Of a stretch of DNA of 64,000 nt, positions 36,049 through 48,800 are shown in pieces. This DNA comes from Petrolisthes cinctipes. Taxonomy: Eukaryota > Arthropoda > Malacostraca > Decapoda > Porcellanidae. The notes below the pieces were generated by a model. It searched no databases. It was not told where the DNA came from and saw nothing but the letters and a program-made list of their open reading frames with translations. The DNA is taken from positions 366,001 to 430,000 of the forward strand of contig JAWQEG010000288.1 in NCBI GenBank assembly GCA_033782935.1, read 5' to 3'. Position numbers and translations under genes: made by a program. Numbering within the stretch: the stretch's first letter is position 1; each line of letters starts with the position of its first letter.

Positions 36049-36500
36049 ATATTATTTTAAGGAGGATAGGTTATGTGTCCCCCCAGGACATTCTTTTAAA
36101 GATTCTGTTAAAAAGAATATAATATTAAGGAGGAAATGAGAAGATTAAGATTATAAAGGTAGTACCACGAGGGAGGAGAGAGGAGGAACAAGCACCACGG
36201 GGAACAATAAAAAAAAGGAGGAACAGCTAAAGAGAGGAAGGGTGCTCCGACCATTATAATATTGGCCACATCTTTGGAGGCATTACAATAAAAATATATC
36301 TTGGAAAAGTGGAAATAAGGACTTTTCGTTCAAAATAGAGAATTTTTATAACGAGAGATAGGGGGAGAATGAACCAACTCGTCAGTCTGGGGCCCAGCAA
36401 GGTCAGTGGTGCCAGGCGCAGGGAAGTTTCTCTGGTTTAGGGAATTTTGAAGTCCACACTGGGAAATTATAGAAAGATTGTTGAAAGGTAAACAGGGAAA

Positions 36501-36942
36501 TTTCTACTAGACGATATACAAAAAAAAAAAAAAAAAAACTGTCAATGTTCAAGAGTAAATCGTGAATTATTGAGGTATTTATTGATAGAATTACCGTTTT
36601 GTAGCAGTGTTGCTAGGTCCCAGTATTTTGCCCCGGTCATTTCCTGTACTTTACCACGGTAATTTCCCGGTAGTTTGCTCAGGTTAGGTCCCAGTAGTCT
36701 GCTTTGGTCTAGGTAAGGTCAGGCTAATTTCAAAATATCCCATTTGAATATGCCCTATCTTGCGGAGGAAATGCCATAGAAAAAATAGTCTTAGAATGGT
36801 CTAAATAATTAAATGGGTAATGAAGGTAAATAACCCGTACGCAATAATATCGGTAATTCTTTCAATATTTACCATTTCGACTAGACGAAATACCGAAATA
36901 AATGACCGTCAATATTCAAGAGTAAATAGTGAATTATTGAGG
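36501..36942. repeat. About 70-bp direct duplication flanking a MITE
   Basis: 36501-36573 and 36875-36942 share CTAGACGA, GTCAATNTTCAAGAGTAAAT and GTGAATTATTGA. The left copy has gained a poly-A run (36520-36538). The GGTA-family MITE lies exactly between them. The repeats are too long to be a target duplication. Confidence 0.75.
36574..36873 (-). mobile_element. GGTA-family MITE
   Basis: A complete 300-bp copy from GGTATTTATTGATAG to CTTTCAATATTTACC. It has slightly fewer inner units than other copies and lacks the palindromic AAATGGGGCATTT half near 36765. No 8-bp duplication is visible at its borders. Confidence 0.85.
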
Positions 36943-37304
36943 TTCAAGTTAATTGTGGGTCCCGCAAAGGGCAACTCATGGTCAGCATAATGTGCGGGGG
37001 ATTTAAGGATCCAGGGGAGGATTAGGAAGGGGGTTGGTTAGGATAAGGGTGGATTGGGTCAGGGACTGCGGGTTGAGGATTAGGATTGGGGAATGGGGAG
37101 ATAATGATCGGTGATCCTATTTCTAAACGTGTCAAGAGTGGGGCTATTAACTACGTGAGATGGGCGATGATTCCACTCTTGGATGCTGCGGGGAAAGAAT
37201 GAGTGCCTAAATATATCAGTGCTTGTCTGGTATGTATAGTATTTTAAAAGTTGTGGCTGCCTATAGTGGATCGTATACTTGTAGGGTGTAGATATGTGTC
37301 TTTG

Positions 37305-37543
37305 GGTCAATTCCAGTGGTTGGTATTGGTTTGTAAGCACCCAAACGAAAGAATGTTTGCCGTTTAAATGACTTGTGGTTGAATTATTTAATGAATTTGG
37401 TGAGTAAACTATACAGTGATCATCATTATCTAACTGTTGGATAGATTTCGTGAATGGGGATACTTAGCTTTTGGAAAATAATGAAGCCTTATAAGTGTGG
37501 TTGGTTTGGAAGCTAACAAACAAATACCACTGTGGAATCGACC
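37305..37543. mobile_element. MITE copy 2, GGTCRATTCCACAGT inverted repeats, 5-bp target duplication
   Basis: The 239-bp second copy of the element at 3677. It is flanked by a perfect 5-bp direct repeat, ctttg (37300-37304 and 37544-37548). The left arm GGTATTGGTTTGTAAGC and the right arm, inverted, GGTATTTGTTTGTTAGC show the imperfect terminal inverted repeat more clearly than copy 1. No open frame. Confidence 0.85.
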
Positions 37544-37884
37544 CTTTGTCTATATTAACTAACTTGTTTGTGATTTTGTGTATCATCTGCTGTTGTCTGT
37601 GTAATCAATCTTCGTGACTTTTTCGTGTTGTCAATGGGTCTAGTTTTGTGTCTTGTTGTGTGTGTAGCTGGTATAATAAAAAAAAAAAGGGGAAATTCTG
37701 CTGATGTTGAAGTTGGGGAAATTTGGTGAAGCATAACCTACTCTACTGACAGTGTTACCAACCTTAAGTGTCAACAAACAAACAATATGGCAGACAGTAT
37801 AATAACCTTATAATTAGTAATTTACTGAAGCGTGAATACAATAATGTTGAGTGGGTACCTTGGAGGAGAGTGTGTGGGGGGAAC

Positions 37885-38410
37885 ATGAAGTATACTATCG
37901 GGTGTACTATCATCGGGTGAGCCATGAAGTATACTATCATCGGGTGAGCCATGAAGTATACTATCATCGGGTGAACATGTAGTAATACGGTATTTATCTA
38001 GACTATTGCCGTTTTGTAGCAGTGTTGCCAGATCCGGCTAGGTCCCAGTATTTTGCTCCGGTCAGGTTCTTGGTACTTTACCACGGCTATTTCCCGGTAG
38101 TTTGCCCAGGTTAGGTCCCGGTAGTCTGATGCGGTCTAGGTAAGATCAGGCTAATTTCAAAATGCCCCATTTGAATATGAACTATCTTGGAAATTTCTAA
38201 AGAAAGTGCCATAGAAGAAGAGTGTCTTAAAATGGTATAAATTAATGGGTAAAGAGGGTAGGTAAAAACATCGTAATACCAACCGGCAATAGAGTAGATA
38301 TTTACCAGTAATACTATCATCAGGTGAGCCATGGGTTATTATATCATCGGGTGAACATGAAGTATACTATCGGGTGAGCCATGGGTTATACTATCATCGG
38401 GTGAGCCATG
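37885..38410 (+). repeat. 26-27 bp minisatellite of micro-ORFs, interrupted by a MITE
   Basis: The units read GCCATGAAGTATACTATCAT then CGGGTGA, or the same with ATGGGTTAT. Each unit encodes ATG...TGA (MKYTIIG or MGYTIIG, then stop). Units before the MITE begin at ATG 37885, 37924, 37951 and 37977; units after it begin at 38331, 38357 and 38381. The final unit's ATG (38408) is the proposed start of the Ly6-type gene. The array is interrupted by the GGTA-family element at 37989-38306. Confidence 0.85.
37989..38306 (-). mobile_element. GGTA-family MITE, subtype B, perfect 8-bp target duplication
   Basis: A complete 318-bp element with ends GGTATTTATCTAGACTATTG and, inverted, GGTAAATATCTACTCTATTG. 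The perfect direct repeat agtaatac lies at 37981-37988 and 38307-38314. It shares the family core (GTAGCAGTGTTGCCAGATCC, CCGGTAGTTTGCCC) but has different terminal repeats from subtype A. It sits within the minisatellite just upstream of the Ly6-type gene. Confidence 0.92.
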
Positions 38411-41200
38411 GGTTATCAACATTGTCTCGGGAGGTTTATCCTGGTAGTCATCGCTGGATTAACAGGTAACTATAATCAACATCACATCATTACACATCAC
38501 AAAATACACCATTTATGATTAAAAAAAAAAAAATTATCCTTCTGTGTTTAATATGTATCTGTAGTTTAAACCTAACGTAACCTAATTACTTATTAGGCCA
38601 TAAGAGGAGAACCTCCTTTGACTACAATGGAGTTTTTCTACCATCATAACCCACATTTTGGACAATTCAAAGATACTTTTCATCTTACTTATGGCATTTC
38701 CATCGCTGACCATGTTTGACCCTTTGACAGATTTGCCTCGGTTAGGTCCCAGTCGTCGTCCCAGGTCCAGATTAGGATAGGGAAAGTCAGACTAATTCTA
38801 GAACATATAAATATTAACTAATTAATGCGTCATTGACTTATCTTACACCTCAATCCAGCCTCTCGGGGGGGGTAAAAGGAAATGCCATAAATGAACAATG
38901 TCTATTTCTGAACCATTGTCTTCCAGTTATGTGTCTAAAACTGAATTTCCCTAGTTTGAATCCATTTGAGAGAGTACGATCATGGCTACTCACTTTTAAT
39001 ACAGTACCGGTACTCTAATATTTTGCTATTATAGTGCAAGTTTAATTTTTTCAGTCCATCTTCATAATCTTCATAGGGATAGATTTCAAGTTTGTGAATC
39101 ATTTTAGTCATCCTTCTCTGTACACTCTCTAATTTATTGATGTCCGTGCTGTAGAATGGTCACCAGAAATGGACTGTATAATCCAAATGGGGTCAAACCA
39201 ATGCAAACAAATCACTTCAGTGTTACTAATTGTGGATCTATTTTGTGACATTAGGTACCGGTAGTTTAAAGGATTCAGTAGCCCTCCAGTTTATCGTCAA
39301 GAGTTCTCCGCTTATGACTGGGGCAACCTCTGGGATTAGGAGAGCAATATAGTGGTAAAAAATAATTAAAAAAAAAACAGTAATAGGTATGGAAAACTAA
39401 AAAAAGGAAAGTTAGAAACAATAGTAGGCCCCTTTCTTCATATATTCAGAACCAAGTTTTTGCATGAGTCATAAATATATGCAGTACAGGTAATTCAATT
39501 TTAGGTCTATACAAATTTGCCTAAGTCCTAATTATGAAGTAAGCTAGATTCATAATTAAGATTTTTATCTAAGAAACAGAGTACAGTATATAACTCTTTA
39601 ATGTACAATTTTGTGCAAACCTCCATATGGCAGGTGTGGCAGGCAGTAATGGGGGAAAGCTGTCAGTGGCAGCTGCAGTGGTGGCAGGAGGTAGTCAAGA
39701 GCCCCTGGGCTGCTGGATATGCAGTTCACAGATTCAAGGAAATGGTTGCTACAACCCTCTTAACCAGACATCCTTCATTACCAATGCCACCAGAAACTGC
39801 ACACTTGACGAAGTCTTTTGTACGGTATGTGTGTGTAGCTTGAGCCCTGGAAAAAGGAGTTCATGATCATGTATATTTGTAAATTAAGCAAATAGTCGTA
39901 GGCAAGGTATATGGTAGAATGTGTATTGAGAGGGTGCAAAAATAATTAGAGAAATTGGTGAGTAATAAGCAGGGAGGTTTTCATAGAGGCAGAGGATATG
40001 TTAATTAGGTTTTTCAGTAAGGCATTTCATGGAGAAAGCCTGTGATAAAGATAGGAAGTGTGTTGACCTATGCCTCAGTAACAGGCTTCATGAAGCCAAT
40101 GTCCAGTGTCAGAACATTATAAGGAAAAATATTAGAGAGGAAAGTCTGAAATAGAATGGAAAATAGAGTAACCCAAGGTAGAAAAGTAACTGGTGTGATG
40201 AAAGTATTGTTTAGAACAAGAGGGTTAATTAGGTACTGTACAGAGCTGCAAGAGAAGTGCATGTGTGTCCATACCCACACTACCAAGATAGAGCTGTGAA
40301 ACTATTGTGGGATAGAGCTGATAATTTTGTGTGCTTAAAAGGAGTGAATTTGACTCATTTCACTTAGTATTCTGGCCATCTTTTTGTTATATTTTATTTC
40401 ATTTTTACACGCCTTGACAAAATGGGATATTGATGAGGATAATAGCAGTCAAGTTATACAGCATCTCAATTGTTGGCCTGGTTATGTACAGATTAGAATT
40501 TTAAGGTTTTAGGTGCAGTATATTGACCTGATGGGACTGTGCTGATTTTGTACATTTTCCTCACCTTTACTCTGTTGCAGCATAACCCTCACATTACTCC
40601 ATTATTTTGCAGGTAAATCTAACAGCACTCACCTCACTCCATAATTTTGCAGGTAAATCGAACATGGTATGTAGTGGAGGGAGGGGACGAGGAGATCGAC
40701 TTCAGTGTGAACCGTGACTGTGCCAGGGAGTGTTTCCCTCATTGCATTGTCATTGGCGACAGGACTAAGGTGGGTGTTACCTCTGTACTAATGCTTTTTA
40801 TTCTGGATGGAGTAAATGAAATAATAATGTATTTTATACAGGTCTGAATAACTTCATGAAGTGTGAAAGATATATCTAGCACATTTTTATTCTTTGGTAA
40901 TTCTGTATTGTTGGTTAATTGTAATTTTCTGTTTGCCATCAGTGATATATAATTCATTCTTCAAGATGTAAGTTTTGTTCCTAATTCATTTTGCTATATA
41001 TGATATATTCAGTAACAAAGATAACATCTTTATATTGACAGATATATTCCTGTATGTCGTGTTGCACTGAATCCTTCTGCAACACTGGCAGCTCTGCGGC
41101 CTCCAGAACCGAATCCAGCCCAACGTGTGTCCTTCTCCCTTACCTTATGCTGGCTACCCTCTTGCTGTTGCTGCCCCCTCTCTGTTCCGAGTTTATCTGA
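38408..41200 (+). CDS. Ly6/uPAR-type GPI-anchored surface protein
   Basis: A predicted secreted, GPI-anchored three-finger protein of 174 residues. Exons are 38408-38465, 39634-39824, 40653-40769 and 41042-41200; phases agree at all three junctions (1, 0, 0). The N-terminus GRFILVVIAGLTG is a signal peptide. The mature part has 12 cysteines: CWICSS near residue 47, CYN, NCT, FCT, DCARECFPHC, then CMSCCTESFCN, the last matching the CCxxxxCN end of Ly6 domains. NQT, NAT, NCT and NRT are possible N-glycosylation sites. The hydrophobic tail VLLPYLMLATLLLLLPPLC fits a GPI-anchor signal. AATAAA at 41610-41615 and 41614-41619 lies in the 3' UTR. Insect relatives act in septate junctions or ion-channel regulation; the role here is unknown. 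Confidence 0.85.
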
Positions 41201-41670
41201 TCTCTTCCACCATCCTCCGTACTTAGTCCTCTACCGTGTTTTCACTCGTATATTTTAACCAAAGTGTAAGAAACCAATGTTGTCTACAAGTTTTGACTGT
41301 TTAAATAGCCTGCTTCTTGTATACAAATATTGGTAAGGAAAAACACTATATTGCTGTAATGCACTGGACTTCCCCTAACCAAATCCATTTTTGTATTCTT
41401 AATTGAAGTACTTTTTTATGAACATTGTATGATGGATAATCACTTACTTTTAGTTCCATATCTATGTATTTTTAATATATGGTAAGAATTCTTATAGATA
41501 CTATAATGATGTGTAGGAGGACTACAGAGTAGCCTGCTAGCTAAATATCTAAATGTGCCAAAGATACTGTTTCTGTTTTACTGTGCTTCCTGTTTGAAGA
41601 GATGTATTAAATAAATAAAGGATGTTACATATAATTACAAATGTCATTTAATTTTCATGTAGATACTATA

Positions 41671-41964
41671 TCTATCTATCTATAGCTCTGATGCCTCGTT
41701 CCCTCCGGGAACTCCCTCCAAGGGGGTGGCCACGGCAGAAGTGTCTCTAGTTCTCCCTGTTCCAACACTCCCTCCTTATTGGTCAAGCCCTCCTCTGCCC
41801 CTCACGTTTCTCTCCTTTACATACTCTTCCACTCTGTTCTGCCACCTAACCGGCAGTCTACCTCTCACACCAGGTCCCACAACTTCACTTCCATACACCT
41901 TCTTTACAAATTCCTCACCTTGCATTCTCTCTATATGCCCAAACCACCTCAATGTATTACGCAC
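41671..41964 (-). pseudogene. RTE-like LINE 3' fragment
   Basis: The minus strand encodes NTLRWFGHIERMQGEEFVKK, VYGSEVVGPGVRGRLPVRWQ and NRVEEYVKERNVRGRGG, then the common 3' UTR (AGGGAGTTCCCGGAGGGAAC) and a TATC/GATA tail at 41669-41684. This is the uninterrupted version of the 3' end that is split at 22703/26068. Confidence 0.88.
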
Positions 41965-42864
41965 AACGTATGTGCAATATAATATCTATACAGTGACTAG
42001 TCATATGGAAAACCACTCGTGCAACTTTAATAAATATGGAACTTGTAGAAATCATCTACCAGACACTGCAGGCTGAAAATGGATGCCAGTCCTGCATATC
42101 ATGATACAATGGAAGCATGGCCCATCACTTTTATATCCACCTTTATTCTCAGAGGATTTTATTGGATTTAGGGTAAAGTCGGCCTCAGGAATTCATATAC
42201 ACTGCTGTGACATCAAAGGATTGTAACTACTAGAAAATTTACTACAATAGTTTCCTACCACCAAGCCTTTCTAGTAATGATAATTGGCCAATACCTGAAT
42301 CAGTCAGCAGAACAATCCCTACAGTATGTGCAGAATAAAAAGCCCTTTTAACCAATACTCTGTACGAATTTCTGAGGTCGACTGTACCAAGACCTTCATT
42401 TGTCATCAGCTACATAAGTGGAAATACATTATTTCTTGTGAGTAAGAAAATGTAATTTGAAGAGGAGCCTTTATTGAAAAGTAGCCAAACTTCTTCAATG
42501 AAGTCTCATCATCATATAGGGATTCTGTGATGAAAGAGGAAACCCGAAACATTGCATCTGTGTGTGTGTTTAACAAACGAATCAATCTAAAATTATATAA
42601 TAGTTGCTATTGCTGCATATTCAGGCAGGATACGCATTCTACATTAGATACAATTTCCCTCTCGTAGAAATTACTCTTGTGAGTCACTCCACTACATTAT
42701 TATATGGAGGCACATGTTGGTGTAGTAATAGTTTTCAAGCCTTCCACCAGTTTCGTCATAAGACTGAGGGACTCGTATACCAACCTTGAGTGGTGGAGGA
42801 GTGCTTTCCAATAGCCCTAGCTGACAGAATCTGACCATTGTAATTTTCCTGTTTGTTTTAGCCA

Positions 42865-45800
42865 CTACATTACTTCCAGTGGATCCCTGTCTTTTGCTGA
42901 CACAAAGACTTCAACATTATTATCCAAGAGGGCTGAGAGTAGAGGACAGAAAGTGTTGGCCAGGTAGCCTCGTTCAGAGTTGGAGTGGTCAGTGAGAATG
43001 ACAGTGTGGCCAGCTTGAGTGGCGTCCAGAACTTCATGGTGACTCATCTCCCCAGTCAACCACAGGTCTGCTTTAGCGCCTCGCAACACTGATGCCCCAG
43101 ACCCAGCGCACACACACACACTTTTCACCTGGGAAACTGATCAAGAAAAAGGTTGCATAAATATATAGTAGTGGTACACAGACACACACATAACATATAT
43201 TATACTGTCTCTGAGGGTAGGAAATAAATGGAAGAACAGTAGTGAGTAATAACTGCTAAATACAGGACTGTACTCCAATCTAATATATGTCTCCACTTTG
43301 ACATCTTTCGTTGTTTTCATTTTGTTTGAAGAAAACCATGTATTATCTCCTGTCCATTTGGTTTTAGTTCCATACTGTTCACTATAAGTATAACCCATGT
43401 GAAGAGGGATAGCACCCTCCTGTCACCTTATGAATCATTTCATATAAGAATAAATCCTCACCTACTATGGGTTCTCTTCTGACCTAGTACAGTAGAATTC
43501 ATTACAGGCAGGGAGTTGAACTCACAGGAAATAAATTCCTAAGATTATTCAACAAAACTACACATACCCCAGCTACACAAGACACAAACATGGAAATAAA
43601 CGTCTGAACCAGGTATATCTCTATTTAGGAATATCTGTGTTCACATCATAACATAATTATACACAGCAAATGGGATGAGCACATTGCATCCACCACCTGG
43701 TCTCCTTTAACTGGTCGGGCTAATCCTTTAAGTTCAGGAAAGAGTGAGGACAAAAAGAAAACTATATTTTGATCAGACCAAGGTTTCTGTTGGTAAGGAT
43801 GTAAATCAGCATTCAAACATAGGTAACTCGGTACATTTGCATCAACTGGGGATTATGCAACAAATGTGATAGAAGAAAGATTAGCACTCTTTTAACAAAA
43901 TTTAAAGTTAGTAAATTGGCCAACAATATGGCAGGCTTGAAGGGAGAGGTAATGAATTTACTTCATACTTACACATATTACTGCTTTTAGCCAAAGCGAC
44001 ACGAACGTGAGGGAGACCCAGGTGAGCTTTAACTTTGCTGACTGCTTCCTGCATAGTGATGGGTGTGGCCAGTTTCCCTTTCCTTCCCATCCCATAACCT
44101 ATAGCTGGGTACTGAAAGCAGAGAACACCACTTATTAACAGGCACACCCACACACAGTCAATTCTTGTGAAACATATGTCCTGTATTTGAGATATTTGGG
44201 TTAAATTACACAGTAAACAAGGCTGAATATCAATCTGGATTAATTTAACTGAATGCAATATTAGGCCCACATGCCTGGTAGCTTCATTGGCAGACAACTG
44301 AATGCCAGTGCAAGGACAAGACCAGGATTTTCAAAGAGGGGGAGGGGCCCAGATCAGCCTGCCCTTCCATTTCTTCTTTCTAGAATTCACAGGAATGTTA
44401 CTAATTCAATGGACCATACTATCACACACAGTTTAAGGTGAACCTCAGGAATTTGAGACAAGTAATTTATATGATTGTAAAGATCCTACCCATAATTAAG
44501 CTGTTATGGATAGATGTTATTGTTCAAATTCCTCAAGCTGTCTGGCCGAGCAGCCTCCGAGCCCGAGGAAATGCCGTGGCCTGTACTGGGCTTTCCTACA
44601 GTGCCCTCAGAGAGTGTATGTTGTGTTGTTGGTGAGTGTGGTTGTGTACATTGCAGTCTTCCATAATGTGTTTAATAGAATGGGGTGCTGTGTTGCATCC
44701 CGGACAGGCATCCACAATGGCTCCATCCAGCCTCTTCTGATATGTCAGAAGGGCCGGGTGGTGGCCACATCGCAGCCTGGCCAAGTGGACTCTATCCTCA
44801 CAGGGAAGAGAGGAATCAGATGGGTGGATGTCAGGAGGCCGTGCAAGCAGCTGAGTGTTGTTGTTTTTGAGTGTTTGGATGGATTGGTGAGTGACTTAAG
44901 TATGGATATGTTTCTGGAGACCGGTATGGGGTGGGCAGGATGTAAGAGATTATTATTATTATTTTTTGTTTTATATGTTCCGACACTGGACATAGGCTTC
45001 ATCAAGCCCGTTACCGTGGCCCAGGTCAACTGCTACTCACACACACACACGTCACGACTTCCGAACTGGTACCCAGCCACAGAGGGAGGGAAGTGAGGGT
45101 AATTCCCAAATACTGTAGCTGTTATGGTACCAGCGAGGGTGTTTTACAACGTTCGGTGGCCTTATAGTTAGTGCCTCAAACTCAAATCGGAAGAGTAAAT
45201 ATTCTCAGGCCCTCACCTGAGAGGATCGATCTCCCGACCCCTAGGATATGAGTCCAGAACACTAACCACTCGGCCACCTCCCCTACTGGTTGTACTGGTT
45301 GTTGCTTTGATATTCATTTGCATGTTTGAGTGTTCTGCTATGTAGTGTAGTGGATGGTGTGGATTTGTGGAGGCTGCAGCAAGTGTTTATGTGCCTCTCA
45401 TGTCAAGGTGGTACTTGATCTTGAGGATTTTGGTTTCATGGTTTGGGAGGTCTGTATGTGTGGTCGCTGTGCAGCCTGCGATTGTCTTCAAGGCTCTGTT
45501 CTGCATGGTCTGAAGGGTGTCGTAGTGTGTCTCAGTGAAGTTGGAAGCCCAGGCAGAGCTTGCATAATCCATGGCTGATAACCGATCAGATATATTGTTT
45601 GTACACTATGGTTGTCGTTTCTCTGATGTGTCCAAATGTTGTGCTGGCCAGTGATCTGAGGACATTAAGTATTTGTGTGCATTTGGTTTTTATGTTTGTG
45701 ATGTGTTGTTTGGGTAATATCTAATACTGTACTCAAATTTCCCTGAGGGGAGAAAGTATATACTGTAACGAGAAAGTTCAGAAGACCAATGTCCAGTATT

Positions 45801-48800
45801 ATAGCAATATAACAGTGAAATGATGCACCTCTGTGGTGAAGAGAGAGGCTCCAGTAAATCAGTAAGAAAAGAAGAGTTGATGAGATGAAAGGCCTTTGAT
45901 TCCACTCTGTCCAAGAGTGTTGTGAAGGTTGAGCCACCATACAAGTCATGTGACCTGTGCTCTATACAGACCCCTGTACAAAGACAGCAGCTGCAAAGGA
46001 TCTGTGGAGCACACCTAACTTTTTTGGGCCAATTTTAGCTGAAGAAGTAATATGATTTCTCCAGGAGGGATTGTAAGAAAAAGGAACACCAAAAAGAACT
46101 GTGTAGAAGAGTTAACTGGTATTCTCCATCTTTCACATACACAACTGGTCAACTCTGGAATAATTTAATATCAAGTTTTCCCCATACTACTAACATTCCT
46201 TAAAACACAATTTGTTTGGTTATTACAGTATTGGACATTATTTTGAACCTCTCCAATTCTTTTTTATATTTCACAAGTGAGGACATCAAGCAGGTTTCTT
46301 TCATTTAGTCCTCACCTTCCTCTACATCAAAAAAGAAAAGAAATAATAGCATAGATTGACATCCAGGTTGTATCCTTCCTTGGTGGAGACTCCAGTCCTG
46401 AAGTGGACTATAAAGAACTGCATATTTATTTCTTTTTCCACATGGATGTCAATCATCTAAATCAGTGGGAATCATCAAAAATCCAAAACCTAAGTAAAGA
46501 ATTTGAAAGGGCCATCAATACTAGTATACTTTCTGGGGATATTTCTTAAGATACAAGTAATACCTAAACCTCTGATCTATTCTGCATCAAGAAATCAGGA
46601 ACAAAGTACCATTCTGAAAGTACAGTATTTTAGAAGATACTACAAGTTACATCATGCATAGGCACCTAACTCTCAAGCCCTACACTGAGAATTCATAACA
46701 GAGCCAGTATACAATTGTGAAAGGTCATATCTTACACTCTCTAGCTTGGATATAGAAAGTTGAGTTGCCACATCACAGTTGGAGGCGTGGGCCTGGGTGA
46801 AAATATCTGGTAGAATCCGTTCCTTGCATTGTACCACCACCTGACTCCCACCAATGCTGTAATTCATTTCCAGGTTAGCAAAGAGGGATATAGGATTTTG
46901 TTGTAACTTAACAGTACTACATATGATGGGGTGGTGAAAGAAATAAGCATGTCTATAAGAAGTGTGGTGGAAGAACAAGGGTAGTTTGTGTTAAGGGTGG
47001 AATGGTTGGTGTGAGGATTTCAGGTTCCAGACCCAGTGTCACAAAATATTCCTGTGGCTTTGGATTAGTACGATATTCATTGCTACAACCAAGCATAATA
47101 CATTAAAGTATTCTGGATGCACGGAAAGAATGCAAAATGAATGGCTTTCAAATAAATGAGAGAGAGAGGATGACAACAAGTTAACCACTATCATGGATGA
47201 AAATAGTGAAGGAGTGAGTATATGAAGGAGAGAAATACAGACGGAGAAATGGTTTGATTATTTCTGAACAAGAAAAACCAAAAACTTTCTACTGGGGGAG
47301 TTCCCAGAGGGAAATGGATATAAAAAATACTACAAATACAAATACAGTAGATGGATATTTGACAGTATACAGCACAGTGGTAGAGTGTGCTTCTGCAGTT
47401 TCTGTGGTCCAGCGTTCGAGTCCTGCTTGGGACACTGTAAAAATTTCTCACCGTTGCCAGAGGTTACCACCCCTGTGAGCAGGGGGTGGGGGGTTTGAGT
47501 CGGTTGTCTGAGGCCTTCCTGCTTACGCAGCCATAGCCGAAGCTGACTCGGGTCTCACGTGGGTGGAGAGGTCTCTGGGCCACTCATCATCTTTGTGATG
47601 TGTGCTTATTGTGCTTCATACACTCTAGTGTGTGCTTCATGCTGTTCCATTGGCTGCCACTCATTGGCGGCCTTTTTATGGTTAACTGAAGTACTGTAAT
47701 AGTACTGTAAAGACACAGAAGAGGGGCAAGAAAGGGAGTGCTTGGTGGTCAGATGAAGTGAAAGATGCTGTAGAGAAGAAAAGGAAGGCATATAGAACAT
47801 TACAGAGGAATGTGTCAGAAAAAGTGAAAGAGAGGTGGAAGAGAGAATACAATATATGTAAGAGACAAGTGAAGAGGATGGTGAGTGAGAGTAAAAGGAG
47901 AGTGGATGAGGAGTTTGGCATGAAACTGAGTGAAAAGTTTAAAGAAAACAAGAAATTATTCTGGAAGGAGGTGAAAAGAGAAAGAGGAGAAGGAAAGTCT
48001 GGTAGCGTGAGAATGAAGAGAGAGGATGGAGTTACTGTGAGTAGAAGTGAGGAAGTGAAAGAAGTGTGGAAGAGGCATTTTGATGGTCTGATGAATGGGG
48101 GGATGGGAGGGGAGGCAGTGGTTACATGCATGGGGATGAAGGCAGGTGGCAGACGACAGGGTGTACAGGGAGATTTTGGAAGGGAAGAGGTTAGGAAAGC
48201 AATAGGAAAGTTGAAGATGGGAAAGGCACCGGGGGTGGATGGGATAACTGCTGAAATGTTAAAGTGTGGGGGTGAGGTAGTGGTGGAGTGGATGTTGCAT
48301 ATATGCACATTGGCTTGGAGGCAGGGAGAGGTGCCAGAGGATTGGAGGAGAGCCATAATTGTACCTTTGTATAAGGGGAAGGGAAGTAAGGAGGAGTGTG
48401 GTAGCTATAGGGGAATAAGCCTTCTTAGTGTACCGGGGAAGGTGTATGGGAAGGTTCTTACTGAGAGATTGGTTGATGTAACAGGGAATAAAGTTAGTGA
48501 AGAGCAGGGAGGGTTCAGAAAGGGTAGAGGATGTGTGGACCAGATATTTGCATTAAAATCAATAGTGGAGAAATATATTGGGAAGGGTAGGAAGTTGTAT
48601 GCTGCCTTCATGGACTTGGAGAAGGCATACGATAGGGTTGATAGGAAAGCTATGTCAGAGGTGTTGGGGGGTCTTTGCTGAAGGGCATTGAGGCCTTCTA
48701 TGCAGGTGCAAAAGCATGTGTACGGGTAGAGGGTGATCAAAGTGAGAGTTTTAATATTGGTGTAGGGCTGAGACAGGGGTGTGTTATGTCACCATGGCTG

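Noticed and set aside
44510..45096. 196-codon plus-strand frame
   Set aside because: It is the antisense shadow of the jockey-like LINE fragment, whose minus-strand frame carries the CPGCN...HIMEDC motif.
45222..45282. tRNA-Leu/Ser gene on minus
   Set aside because: A- and B-box-like words are present but the acceptor stem and CCA-proximal pairing fail, and it lies inside a LINE. A SINE head explains it better. The same reasoning applies to 47365-47440.
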